From an uncultured Eisenbergiella sp. (lineage in GTDB: Bacteria; Bacillota; Clostridia; Lachnospirales; Lachnospiraceae): a stretch of 12,004 nucleotides of DNA. Location: contig CARDPF010000076.1 of assembly GCA_948960675.1 (NCBI GenBank), positions 1-12,004 of the forward strand, given 5' to 3'. How positions within the stretch are numbered: the stretch's first letter is position 1; each line of letters starts with the position of its first letter. The notes under the pieces were generated by a model. That model saw nothing but the letters and a program-made list of their open reading frames with translations. It had not been told where the DNA came from and made no database searches. Below are positions 1 to 6,486 of this stretch, in pieces. The translations under genes were made by a program, and so were the position numbers.

Positions 1-30
1 CTCTTTCCCTACACGACGCTCTTCCGATCT
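1..30 (+). other. Illumina TruSeq adapter remnant (non-genomic)
   Basis: These 30 bases match, base for base, the last 30 bases of the Illumina TruSeq universal/read 1 adapter as I remember it; they end in the typical CTCTTCCGATCT next to the insert. Genomic sequence therefore starts at about base 31. This marks the end of a contig built from untrimmed reads. The adapter should be masked before annotation, because it is open in the frame of the following gene and would add false residues to the protein. Confidence 0.97.
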
Positions 31-31
31 G

Positions 32-496
32 GATTACGCGCTGGAAGGATATGAGGTGGATGCAATATCCTATCTGCTAAAGCCGGTTGAAATGCAGCGT
101 TTTTCGGCCTGTCTGGAAAAAGCCTGGGAGAGGCGGCGGAAAAGGGAACCGGAACTTGTGGTGGAAGGAGCCGGGGAAGTGGTCAAAGTAAGGCTTTCGG
201 ATATCTGTTATCTGGAAAGCGCAGCGCATAATACGATGCTGTATTGCAGAAACCGGGGACAGGCGGTCCTAAGCAAAACGGGGATTTTGCAGATGGAGAG
301 GCAGCTGGCGGAGAAAAGCTGCGTTTTTTTCAAAATCCACCGTTCCTATCTGATCAATCTGGCCTACGTGGAGCGGATTGCAAAAAAGGAAGTGGTGATG
401 GAGGACGGGCAGCGCCTTCCGATTGCCCGGGGAAGATGGGAGGCGGTCAATGAGGCATATTTGCGCTATTACAGGGGGAGGATTACAGGGGAATGA
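32..496 (+). CDS. LytTR-family response regulator, C-terminal part (5' truncated by contig end)
   Basis: DNA-binding response regulator of the LytR/AgrA class, the cytoplasmic output partner of the GHKL kinase that follows. The visible protein starts inside the receiver domain: the stretch YEVDAISYLLKPV carries the conserved Lys-Pro of the last receiver beta strand. A LytTR DNA-binding domain follows over about the last 110 residues, with typical features: a DICYLES strand, the FFKIHRSYLINL core, then a strand pair ending in LPIARGRW. The receiver N-terminus, with the acidic pocket and phosphorylated Asp, is missing because the contig begins here. No true start codon is present; GTG at 56 is an internal valine. 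The stop overlaps the kinase start as ATGA (493-496), so the two genes are almost certainly cotranscribed and translationally coupled. The family is clear; the target genes are unknown. Confidence 0.93.
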   Translation, partial: DYALEGYEVDAISYLLKPVEMQRFSACLEKAWERRRKREPELVVEGAGEVVKVRLSDICYLESAAHNTMLYCRNRGQAVLSKTGILQMERQLAEKSCVFFKIHRSYLINLAYVERIAKKEVVMEDGQRLPIARGRWEAVNEAYLRYYRGRITGE

Positions 497-1731
497 CAGA
501 AATGGTGCAAAAACTTGTCTTTTCTTTGCTGTGGCTGTTTTTGTACGGCTATTTTGTGGAACGGATGGGAACCATACAAAAGGGCAGGGGAAAGCGTCTG
601 GTGCTTGGGTGTCTGGGATGTGGTTTTTTGCTGGCTTTTTTCTGGGTTTTGCCGGCCCTGTCCTGGGGACTGCTCACCCTGCTGTTTCTGCTGTATGACC
701 TGTTTTACGACGAGGAAGGGTTTCGCGGGCAGTGGAGGCATGTTTTGCTTGCGGGAGGCCTTTTTAGCGCAGCCTCGCTATGTCCTGTGCGGCTTTTGTT
801 TGCCGTAAACGGGGGCCTCTTGTGGGTTCTGTTTCTGATGCTGGCGGCAAAACGCTCGTATCTAAAAACGGAGAATGCGGTTTTGACGGCGGCGCCCTAT
901 GTACTTGTGTCGGTTTTTCTGTGGTGGCTGGGCGGCAGGACAAACGGGCTTGCAAAGATGCAGCGGGCGGTATTGGAGTGGGGGAGCATTGCGGTGGAAT
1001 GCTGTCTGTTCTGGGTGGTAGAGAGCACCCTCTTTTCTTATAAAAAAAGCTTTGAGGTGCAGACGGAGCAGTTCCAACGGGAAGTAATGGGATGCCAGTA
1101 TGAAGAAATCCGGGGCATTTATATGAATATGCGGGGCTGGCGGCACGATTACCACAACCACCTGCAGGTGATCAAGGCGCAGCTGGCCCTGGGAAAGCTT
1201 GGGGAAACGAAGCGGTATCTGGATGCTTTGGAACGCGATTTGGACCGGGTGGACACGTATGTAAAATCGGGGAATCTGATGGTGGATGCGATTTTAAACA
1301 GCAAGCTGTCCCTGGCGCAGAAAAAGCGGATTTTGGTGAACTGCAAGGCGCAGATGCCGGAGAAAATTCCGGTGGAAGACGTGGACTTGTGTGTGATTTT
1401 GGGAAACCTTTTGGATAATGCGCTGGAGGCCTGTGAACAGATTGGGGAAGAACGGCGTTTTTTACGCATTTACATGCATGTCAACAAAAGCCAGTTTTAC
1501 CTTTCCGTACAGAATGCGGCGAAGGAGGAACTGGATTTTAATGAGAGAAACTATATTTCCCAAAAGAGGGGCAGCCATGGACTGGGTATGAAGAGGGTGC
1601 GGGCGGCGGTGGAAAAATACGACGGTTACATGCATCTGGCAAACGAGCCGGGAATTTTTGCGGCGGAGGTGACGATGCCGCTTCCAGAAAGCGGCACCGT
1701 CCGTTTCCCCCTTACAAATTCCCTACCGTAG
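493..1731 (+). CDS. GHKL-domain sensor histidine kinase (AgrC/NatK-like)
   Basis: Membrane sensor kinase of 412 residues, the presumed phosphodonor of the preceding LytTR regulator. Residues 1 to about 182 are strongly hydrophobic, with about five or six membrane segments and short loops, as in AgrC-type peptide sensors. A linker helix leads to the H-box RHDYHNHL, with His218 as the likely phosphorylated residue. The GHKL ATPase domain shows the N-box NLLDNALEAC (about 305-314) and the G-box GSHGLGMKR (about 360-368). Length and order fit a complete family member. The start ATG overlaps the previous stop, with purine-rich GGGGGAGG upstream. The last residues after AEVTMPL are not family-like, and the stop lies 9 bp inside the convergent permease gene. 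The ligand cannot be read from the sequence; no agrB/agrD-like gene is in the window. Confidence 0.93.
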   Translation: MTEMVQKLVFSLLWLFLYGYFVERMGTIQKGRGKRLVLGCLGCGFLLAFFWVLPALSWGLLTLLFLLYDLFYDEEGFRGQWRHVLLAGGLFSAASLCPVRLLFAVNGGLLWVLFLMLAAKRSYLKTENAVLTAAPYVLVSVFLWWLGGRTNGLAKMQRAVLEWGSIAVECCLFWVVESTLFSYKKSFEVQTEQFQREVMGCQYEEIRGIYMNMRGWRHDYHNHLQVIKAQLALGKLGETKRYLDALERDLDRVDTYVKSGNLMVDAILNSKLSLAQKKRILVNCKAQMPEKIPVEDVDLCVILGNLLDNALEACEQIGEERRFLRIYMHVNKSQFYLSVQNAAKEELDFNERNYISQKRGSHGLGMKRVRAAVEKYDGYMHLANEPGIFAAEVTMPLPESGTVRFPLTNSLP

Positions 1732-2346
1732 TGCCATCCGTTCGCGGACAGCCACGCCCAAAGTAAACAGCGCTGTAGCACCCAGAATCCAGTACGGCCA
1801 TGTCCCGTATTCCCCCCGCATCATTTGAAACAGGGCGAAATTCCCGAAATATTTGCCGCCGCCGATATTTGCCGCATAATAAATGACGGAGAGCATATAC
1901 CCGATGACGGCCTGGTTGGTTACTGCGGATGCACAAAATCCGATGCTTCCCAAAAAGAGGATCTCACAGCAGGCTCCCCAAAAAAGGGAAAAGGCGTCAA
2001 AGGAGCCGCCGCCCTTTACCATAAAGCCCAAAAATGCCGACAGTACAAGGACAAAAACCAGAAACGCCAAAAGAAAGCGGGGAAGATAGAGTTTCCACAT
2101 GGGCGTCGCCTTGCTTCTTTCCAAATCCCAGATTTGCCCATCCTGTTCGGGCATGAAGAGCGGCGTGAATAGGAGAATGCCCGTAAACGCAGCATACATT
2201 TCCATTACTTTTGACGCCTGGGTTTCCGAAAGCCCCTTAAAGCTGACGAATCCGCCGGAAGCCGTTACAAACAGCAAAACCAGTAAAAGATGGGGATAGT
2301 ATTGCCTTTTGATAAAACCGGCGGTCAGTTTTGCATATTTTTCCAT
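1723..2346 (-). CDS. ABC-2 type transporter permease, small subunit (207 aa)
   Basis: Hydrophobic protein with about six membrane segments, near residues 18-33, 50-66, 90-110, 118-140, 145-162 and 185-200. A cytoplasmic stretch around EQDGQIWDLERSKATP is typical of the coupling region before the second membrane segment of ABC-2 permeases. It is the last gene of the ATPase, large permease, small permease operon and probably forms the membrane channel with the large permease. Its ATG overlaps the upstream gene by 22 bp and has a good ribosome binding site (GGAGG, 9 bases upstream), indicating translational coupling. Its 3' end overlaps the convergent kinase gene by 9 bp. It is shorter than a typical ABC-2 permease (about 240-260 aa). 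The substrate is unknown; the family assignment rests on topology and context rather than on a signature motif. Confidence 0.82.
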   Translation of the reverse strand: MEKYAKLTAGFIKRQYYPHLLLVLLFVTASGGFVSFKGLSETQASKVMEMYAAFTGILLFTPLFMPEQDGQIWDLERSKATPMWKLYLPRFLLAFLVFVLVLSAFLGFMVKGGGSFDAFSLFWGACCEILFLGSIGFCASAVTNQAVIGYMLSVIYYAANIGGGKYFGNFALFQMMRGEYGTWPYWILGATALFTLGVAVRERMALR

Positions 2347-3563
2347 AAAATACTCCCTCCCCTTCCGCGTTTTTTGTCATATACGGCGACGGTCAATGCG
2401 ACACAAAGCACCGCCAGCAAAACATAGTAACTTTTATTTCTCCACAAATCTTTTTCCAGGGCTGCATAGAGCGTGCTCTGTCCCAGTGTGTTCCATCTTG
2501 TGACCAGATGCAGGCCAAAGCTGCCTACCAGCGTCTCGGCGCCAAACAGGCTTCCGATTCCCCAGGCGACCTGCACAAATACGGCCAAAATGGTATCCGT
2601 AAGTTCCGTGAGCAAAAAAGACAGGGCCAGCACGGTCATGATTTCCGGCAAAAGCCACAGACAGCAAACCTTGAAAAACGCAAGGGCATCCCCCCGGACG
2701 CCCAGGGTCTGGGCTTTATACAGATAGGGCTGCTGGAGTAAAAATGCCGTGAGGATCACCGGAAAAAAGAGCATGGCCAGGTTGGCGAGATAGCGGCTTA
2801 GGATGATCGCTGCTGCAGGGGCGGGCTTGGAGAAAAGAACCTGTTGTGCCTTCGCCCGCCTATCCCGCAGCATTCTGGATACCCCGACAAAAATCGGCAA
2901 AACGGCGAGGATAATACCCGCATAATCGCAGAAAAGACGCATAAAGGCATTGGTAATCCGGTCCTGGTGACACAGGGCGTCGAATTCCGCTTTGGCCTGT
3001 TCATAGGTCATCGGGACATAGGTTTTGTTCTCATAGGAGGATTTTTCATAGGAAGAGCCTTTTCCCACAAGGCTACAGATTTCCTTCATGGATGCCTCAA
3101 ATTCCCCATAAGAAAGGCCTTCCCTTACGGGTACTTTGTAGTCTGGCAGGGGGGTGGCAGCATCCTTTGGCGTGGGTTGTCCATACTGCCCAAAGTACCG
3201 GTTCCTTTCGGCCTCCAGCATTTCAAGGCTTTTTCCCGTACAGCGTTCCAGTATTTCCTGCGCCTGTTCTTTTTCCGGGGCGGTAAGCGCAACCCCTTTG
3301 TAAAATCCCAGGGGATAGGTGGCAAAAAGGTTGCGGGAGATATCCTGCATCAGGTTTGCCAGGGTTTTTTCCATGATCAGCGTTTGGTCCTTTGTGACGG
3401 CCTCCCCGTAGTAGGACTGTCCCGGCTGCGGCTCCTGCAGCTTTAGGGAGCCTTCGCTGCTCATTTGGCTGGTTATGAACAGAACAAAAACCACAACATA
3501 GATATAATAGACCAGACTTTTGACAGTCTGTTTGCATTCCTTACAAAATAATACGTAAAACAT
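2325..3563 (-). CDS. ABC-2 type transporter permease with large extracytoplasmic loop (412 aa)
   Basis: Membrane subunit of the ABC transporter. One membrane segment lies at about residues 15-32. A hydrophilic region of about 170 residues follows (33-205), rich in charged residues, Tyr and Gln, and predicted to lie outside the cell. Five more membrane segments come near 208-230, 250-272, 295-318, 320-342 and 378-396. The motif RDRRAKAQQVLFSKP after the second segment is the cytoplasmic coupling stretch seen in ABC-2 permeases that rearrange membrane or export envelope-active compounds. The start ATG has GGGAGG five bases upstream and lies 15 bases after the ATPase stop. The 3' end overlaps the small permease by 22 bp. 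The large loop between segments 1 and 2 recalls transporters of the NatB/YhaP or antimicrobial-peptide resistance type; the exact substrate cannot be told. Confidence 0.87.
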   Translation of the reverse strand: MFYVLFCKECKQTVKSLVYYIYVVVFVLFITSQMSSEGSLKLQEPQPGQSYYGEAVTKDQTLIMEKTLANLMQDISRNLFATYPLGFYKGVALTAPEKEQAQEILERCTGKSLEMLEAERNRYFGQYGQPTPKDAATPLPDYKVPVREGLSYGEFEASMKEICSLVGKGSSYEKSSYENKTYVPMTYEQAKAEFDALCHQDRITNAFMRLFCDYAGIILAVLPIFVGVSRMLRDRRAKAQQVLFSKPAPAAAIILSRYLANLAMLFFPVILTAFLLQQPYLYKAQTLGVRGDALAFFKVCCLWLLPEIMTVLALSFLLTELTDTILAVFVQVAWGIGSLFGAETLVGSFGLHLVTRWNTLGQSTLYAALEKDLWRNKSYYVLLAVLCVALTVAVYDKKRGRGGSILWKNMQN

Positions 3564-3578
3564 GGTATCCTCCCGTTT

Positions 3579-4445
3579 TCATGCCTTGTGCATCAGGTAC
3601 ATATAAGCGTCTTCCACGTCCGGCAGGGTTTGCTTTGCCTGGGGAAAAGGCTGCTTTTCCGCAATGATTTTAATGTTTGCGGTACCGCCTGTCGTGAGAA
3701 TTCCCGTTACCGTATAGTTTTGTTTGGCTTTTTCCAGTTCTGCCGCGGCAATTTGGGCAGCGTATACCTTTCCCTCGGCAAGGGAAAGCAAATCGGCCAC
3801 TTTGCCTTGAAAACAAATCCGCCCCTGCTTGAGTACGGCGATATTTTCACAGGTGGCTTCGATATCGCCGACGATATGGGTGGAAAGCAGGACGATTCTG
3901 TCTTTGGCGATTTCGCATAAGAGGTTACGGAAACGGACCCGCTCTTCCGGGTCCAGTCCTGCCGTGGGTTCATCCACAATAATCACCCTGGGATCATGGA
4001 TAATCGCCTGCGCAATGCCAAGCCGGCGTTTCATGCCCCCCGACATGGAACGTACCTTCGTCTTTTGCTTTTCGGACAGATTGACTTTTTCCAGCATCAG
4101 CGGTACTTTTCTTTTGCGCTCTGCCCTGTCCATGCCGGAAAGCACGGCCAGATAGTCCAGCGCTTCGTAGGCGCTCATGTTTGCGTACATGGAAAAATCC
4201 TGCGGAAGGTATCCGGTGATATTGCGTATCTGCCTGCTGTTTTCGATGGGGATTTGGCAGACCGCCACTTCCCCGCCGCTCTTTTTTGACAGGGTGGTCA
4301 GTATTTTCATGAGCGTTGTTTTGCCCGCCCCGTTTGGCCCGAGCAGTCCGAACATTCCCTGCGGAATCGACAGGCTGACATCGGACAATGCCTGCTTTTT
4401 TCCGTAATATTTTGTGAGGTGTTGTATTTCAATGGAAATGGCCAT
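3579..4445 (-). CDS. ABC transporter ATP-binding protein (ABC-2/BcrA-like)
   Basis: Cytoplasmic ATPase that powers the two permeases downstream. From the start at 4445 it has 288 residues. All nucleotide-binding motifs are intact: Walker A GPNGAGKT (36-43), Q-loop YLPQD (Gln82), signature MSGGM (134-138), Walker B VIIVDE (154-159) and switch His190 in STH. The C-terminal 70 or so residues after GRICFQG form the extra domain common in drug- and peptide-type ABC-2 ATPases. The ATG at 4445 gives a natural N-terminus (MAISIEIQHLTKYYG). An in-frame ATG at 4472 would add nine residues that largely translate the ribosome binding site, so it is less likely. It is the first gene of the operon, directly after the repeat-bearing promoter, with the cognate kinase gene upstream on the same strand. 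Substrate unknown; envelope-active peptides are the best guess from context. Confidence 0.93.
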   Translation of the reverse strand: MAISIEIQHLTKYYGKKQALSDVSLSIPQGMFGLLGPNGAGKTTLMKILTTLSKKSGGEVAVCQIPIENSRQIRNITGYLPQDFSMYANMSAYEALDYLAVLSGMDRAERKRKVPLMLEKVNLSEKQKTKVRSMSGGMKRRLGIAQAIIHDPRVIIVDEPTAGLDPEERVRFRNLLCEIAKDRIVLLSTHIVGDIEATCENIAVLKQGRICFQGKVADLLSLAEGKVYAAQIAAAELEKAKQNYTVTGILTTGGTANIKIIAEKQPFPQAKQTLPDVEDAYMYLMHKA

Positions 4446-4495
4446 GGGTAATGTGATTCTCCTTTCTACCATTGGATTTCTTTGCCGTTACCCAT
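4444..4495. repeat. Perfect 8-bp inverted repeat around transcription start and start codon
   Basis: ATGGGTAA at 4444-4451 and its exact reverse complement TTACCCAT at 4488-4495 are separated by 36 bp. One arm abuts the -10 hexamer of the ABC-2 promoter; the other overlaps the ATPase start codon. The upstream arm lies mostly before the predicted transcription start, so an RNA hairpin is unlikely unless transcription begins earlier. It could be paired operator half-sites, or chance. Confidence 0.45.
4459..4466 (-). promoter_or_regulatory. Ribosome binding site deciding the ATPase start
   Basis: On the minus strand GAAAGGAG lies 13 bases before the ATG at 4445. The spacing is longer than the usual 5-10 bases, but the site lies inside the extra codons of the longer version starting at 4472. 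The 4472 ATG has no comparable site upstream. This favours 4445, possibly with reduced translation efficiency. Confidence 0.6.
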
Positions 4496-4540
4496 AGTAT
4501 AAAAGGAAAATCCCTACAAATTCCCAACGCAAACCCAAGA
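4496..4540 (-). promoter_or_regulatory. Activator-type promoter of the ABC-2 operon with three 11-bp direct repeats
   Basis: On the minus strand a -10 hexamer TATACT (4496-4501) precedes the ATPase gene. At the expected -35 place (17-bp spacer, about 4519-4524) stands GGAATT, a poor match to TTGACA. Three direct repeats run over this place with GGG cores at 4534-4536, 4523-4525 and 4512-4514, exactly 11 bp apart: CTTGGGTTTGC, GTTGGGAATTT, GTAGGGATTTT. Established knowledge: OmpR-family regulators bind direct repeats of about 10-11 bp, and lantibiotic-type regulators such as SpaR and NisR use such repeats overlapping the -35 of weak promoters. Inference: the neighbouring OmpR-type regulator activates this operon here. 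Confidence 0.62.
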
Positions 4541-4544
4541 ATTT

Positions 4545-4564
4545 CTAAAAGATTTTAAAAGATT
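4545..4564 (-). repeat. Two tandem 10-bp AT-rich repeats upstream of the ABC-2 promoter
   Basis: Plus-strand CTAAAAGATT is followed directly by TTAAAAGATT; nine bases of each unit are identical. On the minus strand this reads AATCTTTTA twice, at roughly -57 to -76 from the expected start of the ABC-2 operon and between the kinase stop and the GGG repeats. It could be an UP element or a second helically phased binding site. No hairpin with a T-run was found after the kinase stop, so read-through from the regulator-kinase genes into the ABC-2 operon is possible. Confidence 0.5.
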
Positions 4565-4593
4565 CGGCCCTGTTTTCCAAAAGGTTACGGGGT

Positions 4594-5751
4594 TTATGGC
4601 ATCGAAAGGCCAAAAAGCCTGCCCGCGTAAAAAGAAAGGGTAACAATGGCGCCGCCCTCGATGCTATTGTGCAGTGTCAGGGAGCCGCCATGTTTTTGGC
4701 AAAGCATTTGGGCGATAAAGAGGCCGATTCCAAAGTGTGTGCCGCCGTCCGCCTCCCCTTCTTTTTGTTCGCCAAAATAAGCGTTGCCCGCTTGGCGCAG
4801 CGCTTTTTGGGAAAAGCCGTTTCCGTCGTCTTTTACCGTGACGGTCAGTTCCTCTTGTGCGTACCGGACGGTGATTTCGATGGTTTGGGAGGCATAGCGT
4901 ACCGCATTTTGGCATACGTTTTCAAAAGCCTCCAAAATCAGGTTCAGATCGGCTAAAACCGTTTGCTGCGGCGCTATGGCAGAGGTGAAAAGAAGGTGCT
5001 GTCCCTCCTTTTTGAGTGCCAGCGCCGTCTCTTGGATGCGGCTATAGACTTCTGCCGTATGCTGGCGCCTGCACGAAACCTCCCTTTGTTCCAGCGTCTG
5101 CAGGGTCGCCATGGTTTGGGAGAAGGAAAGCAGGCGGCTACCCTGAAAGGAGATGCGTTCCAGTTTTTCCAGAAGCATTTGCTGTGATACTTTACCCTGC
5201 GGGACATATTTTTGTAAAAATTCCGTGTAGCCGTTCATGACGGTGAGGGGGGTGCGGATGTCATGGGCAAACGCGGCGTTGACGGTTCTTTGCATCTCGC
5301 CCATTTTCCATTGTACCTGCTTTTCCCTTTTCAGTGTTTTGCGGAGGGTTTCCAGATCCTTTGCAAGAATCCCGAATTCATCCCGGCTCTGCCATGCCGG
5401 TTCAAAGGACAGGTCTCCTGCGGCCATGGATTTAACCGCCAGGCGGATTTCGGAAAGGGCGGCTTCAATTTTATTTTTGGTGTAGAGTTTTCCCGCAAGG
5501 ACGACGGAAACGGCCAGATAGAGATAAGGGCAGCCCTGCCGCACAAAGCGCAAAACAAAAATGGCCTGTTTTGGGGAGGGCGTTCTTTCCTCCATCACAT
5601 GGATCCACAAAGAGGCAAGATTGACGGTCAGGCTCGTGCACGCCAAACTGCCCAGAATGGCAATGATAAAATAGAAGACCGCCGCCTGCACAATAGGGGC
5701 GTTTTGCAGGTATTGTCTGCATTTTTCTGCGTATGTTTCTATCCAATCCAC
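4594..5751 (-). CDS. Sensor histidine kinase with HAMP, HisKA and HATPase domains
   Basis: Membrane kinase of 385 residues from the GTG at 5751. Two membrane segments (about 20-50 and 73-90) enclose a loop of only about 20-25 residues, so sensing is probably in or near the membrane, or through a partner transporter. A HAMP linker follows (about 88-140, with MAAGDLSFE), then the H-box FAHDIRTPLT with His163. The ATPase domain has N-box FENVCQNAVRYA (276-287), G1 DDGNG (308-312) and G2 FGIGL (340-344). All catalytic parts are present. The start overlaps the regulator stop by 13 bp; GGGTGGG lies six bases before the GTG. An in-frame ATG at 5769 lacks a comparable site. Short-loop kinases next to ABC transporters are typical of peptide-antibiotic sensing loci; the stimulus is inferred, not seen. 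Confidence 0.92.
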   Translation of the reverse strand: MDWIETYAEKCRQYLQNAPIVQAAVFYFIIAILGSLACTSLTVNLASLWIHVMEERTPSPKQAIFVLRFVRQGCPYLYLAVSVVLAGKLYTKNKIEAALSEIRLAVKSMAAGDLSFEPAWQSRDEFGILAKDLETLRKTLKREKQVQWKMGEMQRTVNAAFAHDIRTPLTVMNGYTEFLQKYVPQGKVSQQMLLEKLERISFQGSRLLSFSQTMATLQTLEQREVSCRRQHTAEVYSRIQETALALKKEGQHLLFTSAIAPQQTVLADLNLILEAFENVCQNAVRYASQTIEITVRYAQEELTVTVKDDGNGFSQKALRQAGNAYFGEQKEGEADGGTHFGIGLFIAQMLCQKHGGSLTLHNSIEGGAIVTLSFYAGRLFGLSMP

Positions 5752-6425
5752 CGGTATCCCACCCCCCATACGGTTTCGATATATTCCCGCTCCCAGTCGG
5801 CCCCAAGCTTTGCGCGGATGCGGCGGATATGTTCCGTTACGACCGATACATCCGCCTCCCCGTCGCAACCCCTGACTTTTTCATAGATCTGGTCTTTGGT
5901 AAAAACATGTCCCTTGTTGGTAAACAGAAACGCCGCAATGCGAAACTCTATTTTCGTAAGGCCGATATCCTGTCCTTTTATCAAAAACCGGTATCCCGCA
6001 AAATCCACGGTGAGAATGCCGTCCCAATAAATTCCCTGTCCGGAGGGTTTCGCTTCTTTCCGCGCTTCCCTCCTAAGATGCGCCGCAATCCTTGCGGAAA
6101 GTTCCTCCAGGGAAAACGGCTTTACAATGTAATCGTCCCCGCCTGCCTGTAAGCCTTTGATCCGGTCTTTTTCCCCGGCCCTTGCGCTCAAAAACAGGAT
6201 CGGGACCGGCAGGGTGTCCCGGATTTGCCTACACCAGAGCAGGCCGTCGATTCCCGGCAGGGCGATATCCAGTATGATCAAATCCGGCCCTGCCGTGAGC
6301 GCTTTTTGGGCTTCCGTCACGTTTGCGGCCGTCCATACCCGGTAACCTTCCAATTCCAAATATTCTTTCAATAAAGTCCGGATATCCGCCTCGTCATCTA
6401 CTATCAAAAGTTTTTTCCCCTGCAT
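5739..6425 (-). CDS. OmpR/PhoB-family response regulator
   Basis: Transcription factor of 228 residues, partner of the overlapping kinase. The receiver domain (about 5-118) has the acidic pair Asp10-Asp11, the phosphorylated Asp53 in IILDIALPG, Ser80 in FLSAR and Lys102 in VKPF. The winged-helix domain (about 131-228) shows LTKIEFRIAAFL, the recognition-helix region VSVVTEHIRRIRAKLG and the closing wing ETVWGVGYRW. The ATG at 6425 gives a canonical N-terminus (MQGKKLLIVDDE) and has the purine stretch AAGGGACGG upstream. The frame stays open for another 159 codons, but those residues are low-complexity and not receiver-like. Its likely target is the 11-bp repeat array before the ABC-2 operon, and it may also control the divergent exporter. 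Confidence 0.95.
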   Translation of the reverse strand: MQGKKLLIVDDEADIRTLLKEYLELEGYRVWTAANVTEAQKALTAGPDLIILDIALPGIDGLLWCRQIRDTLPVPILFLSARAGEKDRIKGLQAGGDDYIVKPFSLEELSARIAAHLRREARKEAKPSGQGIYWDGILTVDFAGYRFLIKGQDIGLTKIEFRIAAFLFTNKGHVFTKDQIYEKVRGCDGEADVSVVTEHIRRIRAKLGADWEREYIETVWGVGYRWIG

Positions 6426-6458
6426 GGATGTTAGCCGTCCCTTCCAGAATAATGTAGC

Positions 6459-6486
6459 ATTATACCACATCTGCCAAAAAGTACAA
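6459..6486 (-). promoter_or_regulatory. Sigma-A-type promoter of the regulator-kinase operon
   Basis: On the minus strand TTGTAC (6481-6486) is followed after 16 bp by TATAAT (6459-6464), preceded by TGG, which gives an extended -10 motif. Transcription would start about 27 bases before the regulator ATG at 6425. The -10 is a perfect consensus, so basal expression of the two-component genes is expected. Confidence 0.75.

Noticed and set aside
1677..1695. Intrinsic terminator for the GHKL kinase or the ABC-2 operon
   Set aside because: The 7-bp stem is perfect, but neither strand has a T-run after it, and the stem lies inside the kinase coding region.
4553..4593. Terminator between the kinase (4594) and the ABC-2 promoter
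   Set aside because: CCTTTT/AAAAGG could pair only with a two-base loop and a bulge. No stable stem followed by T residues was found.
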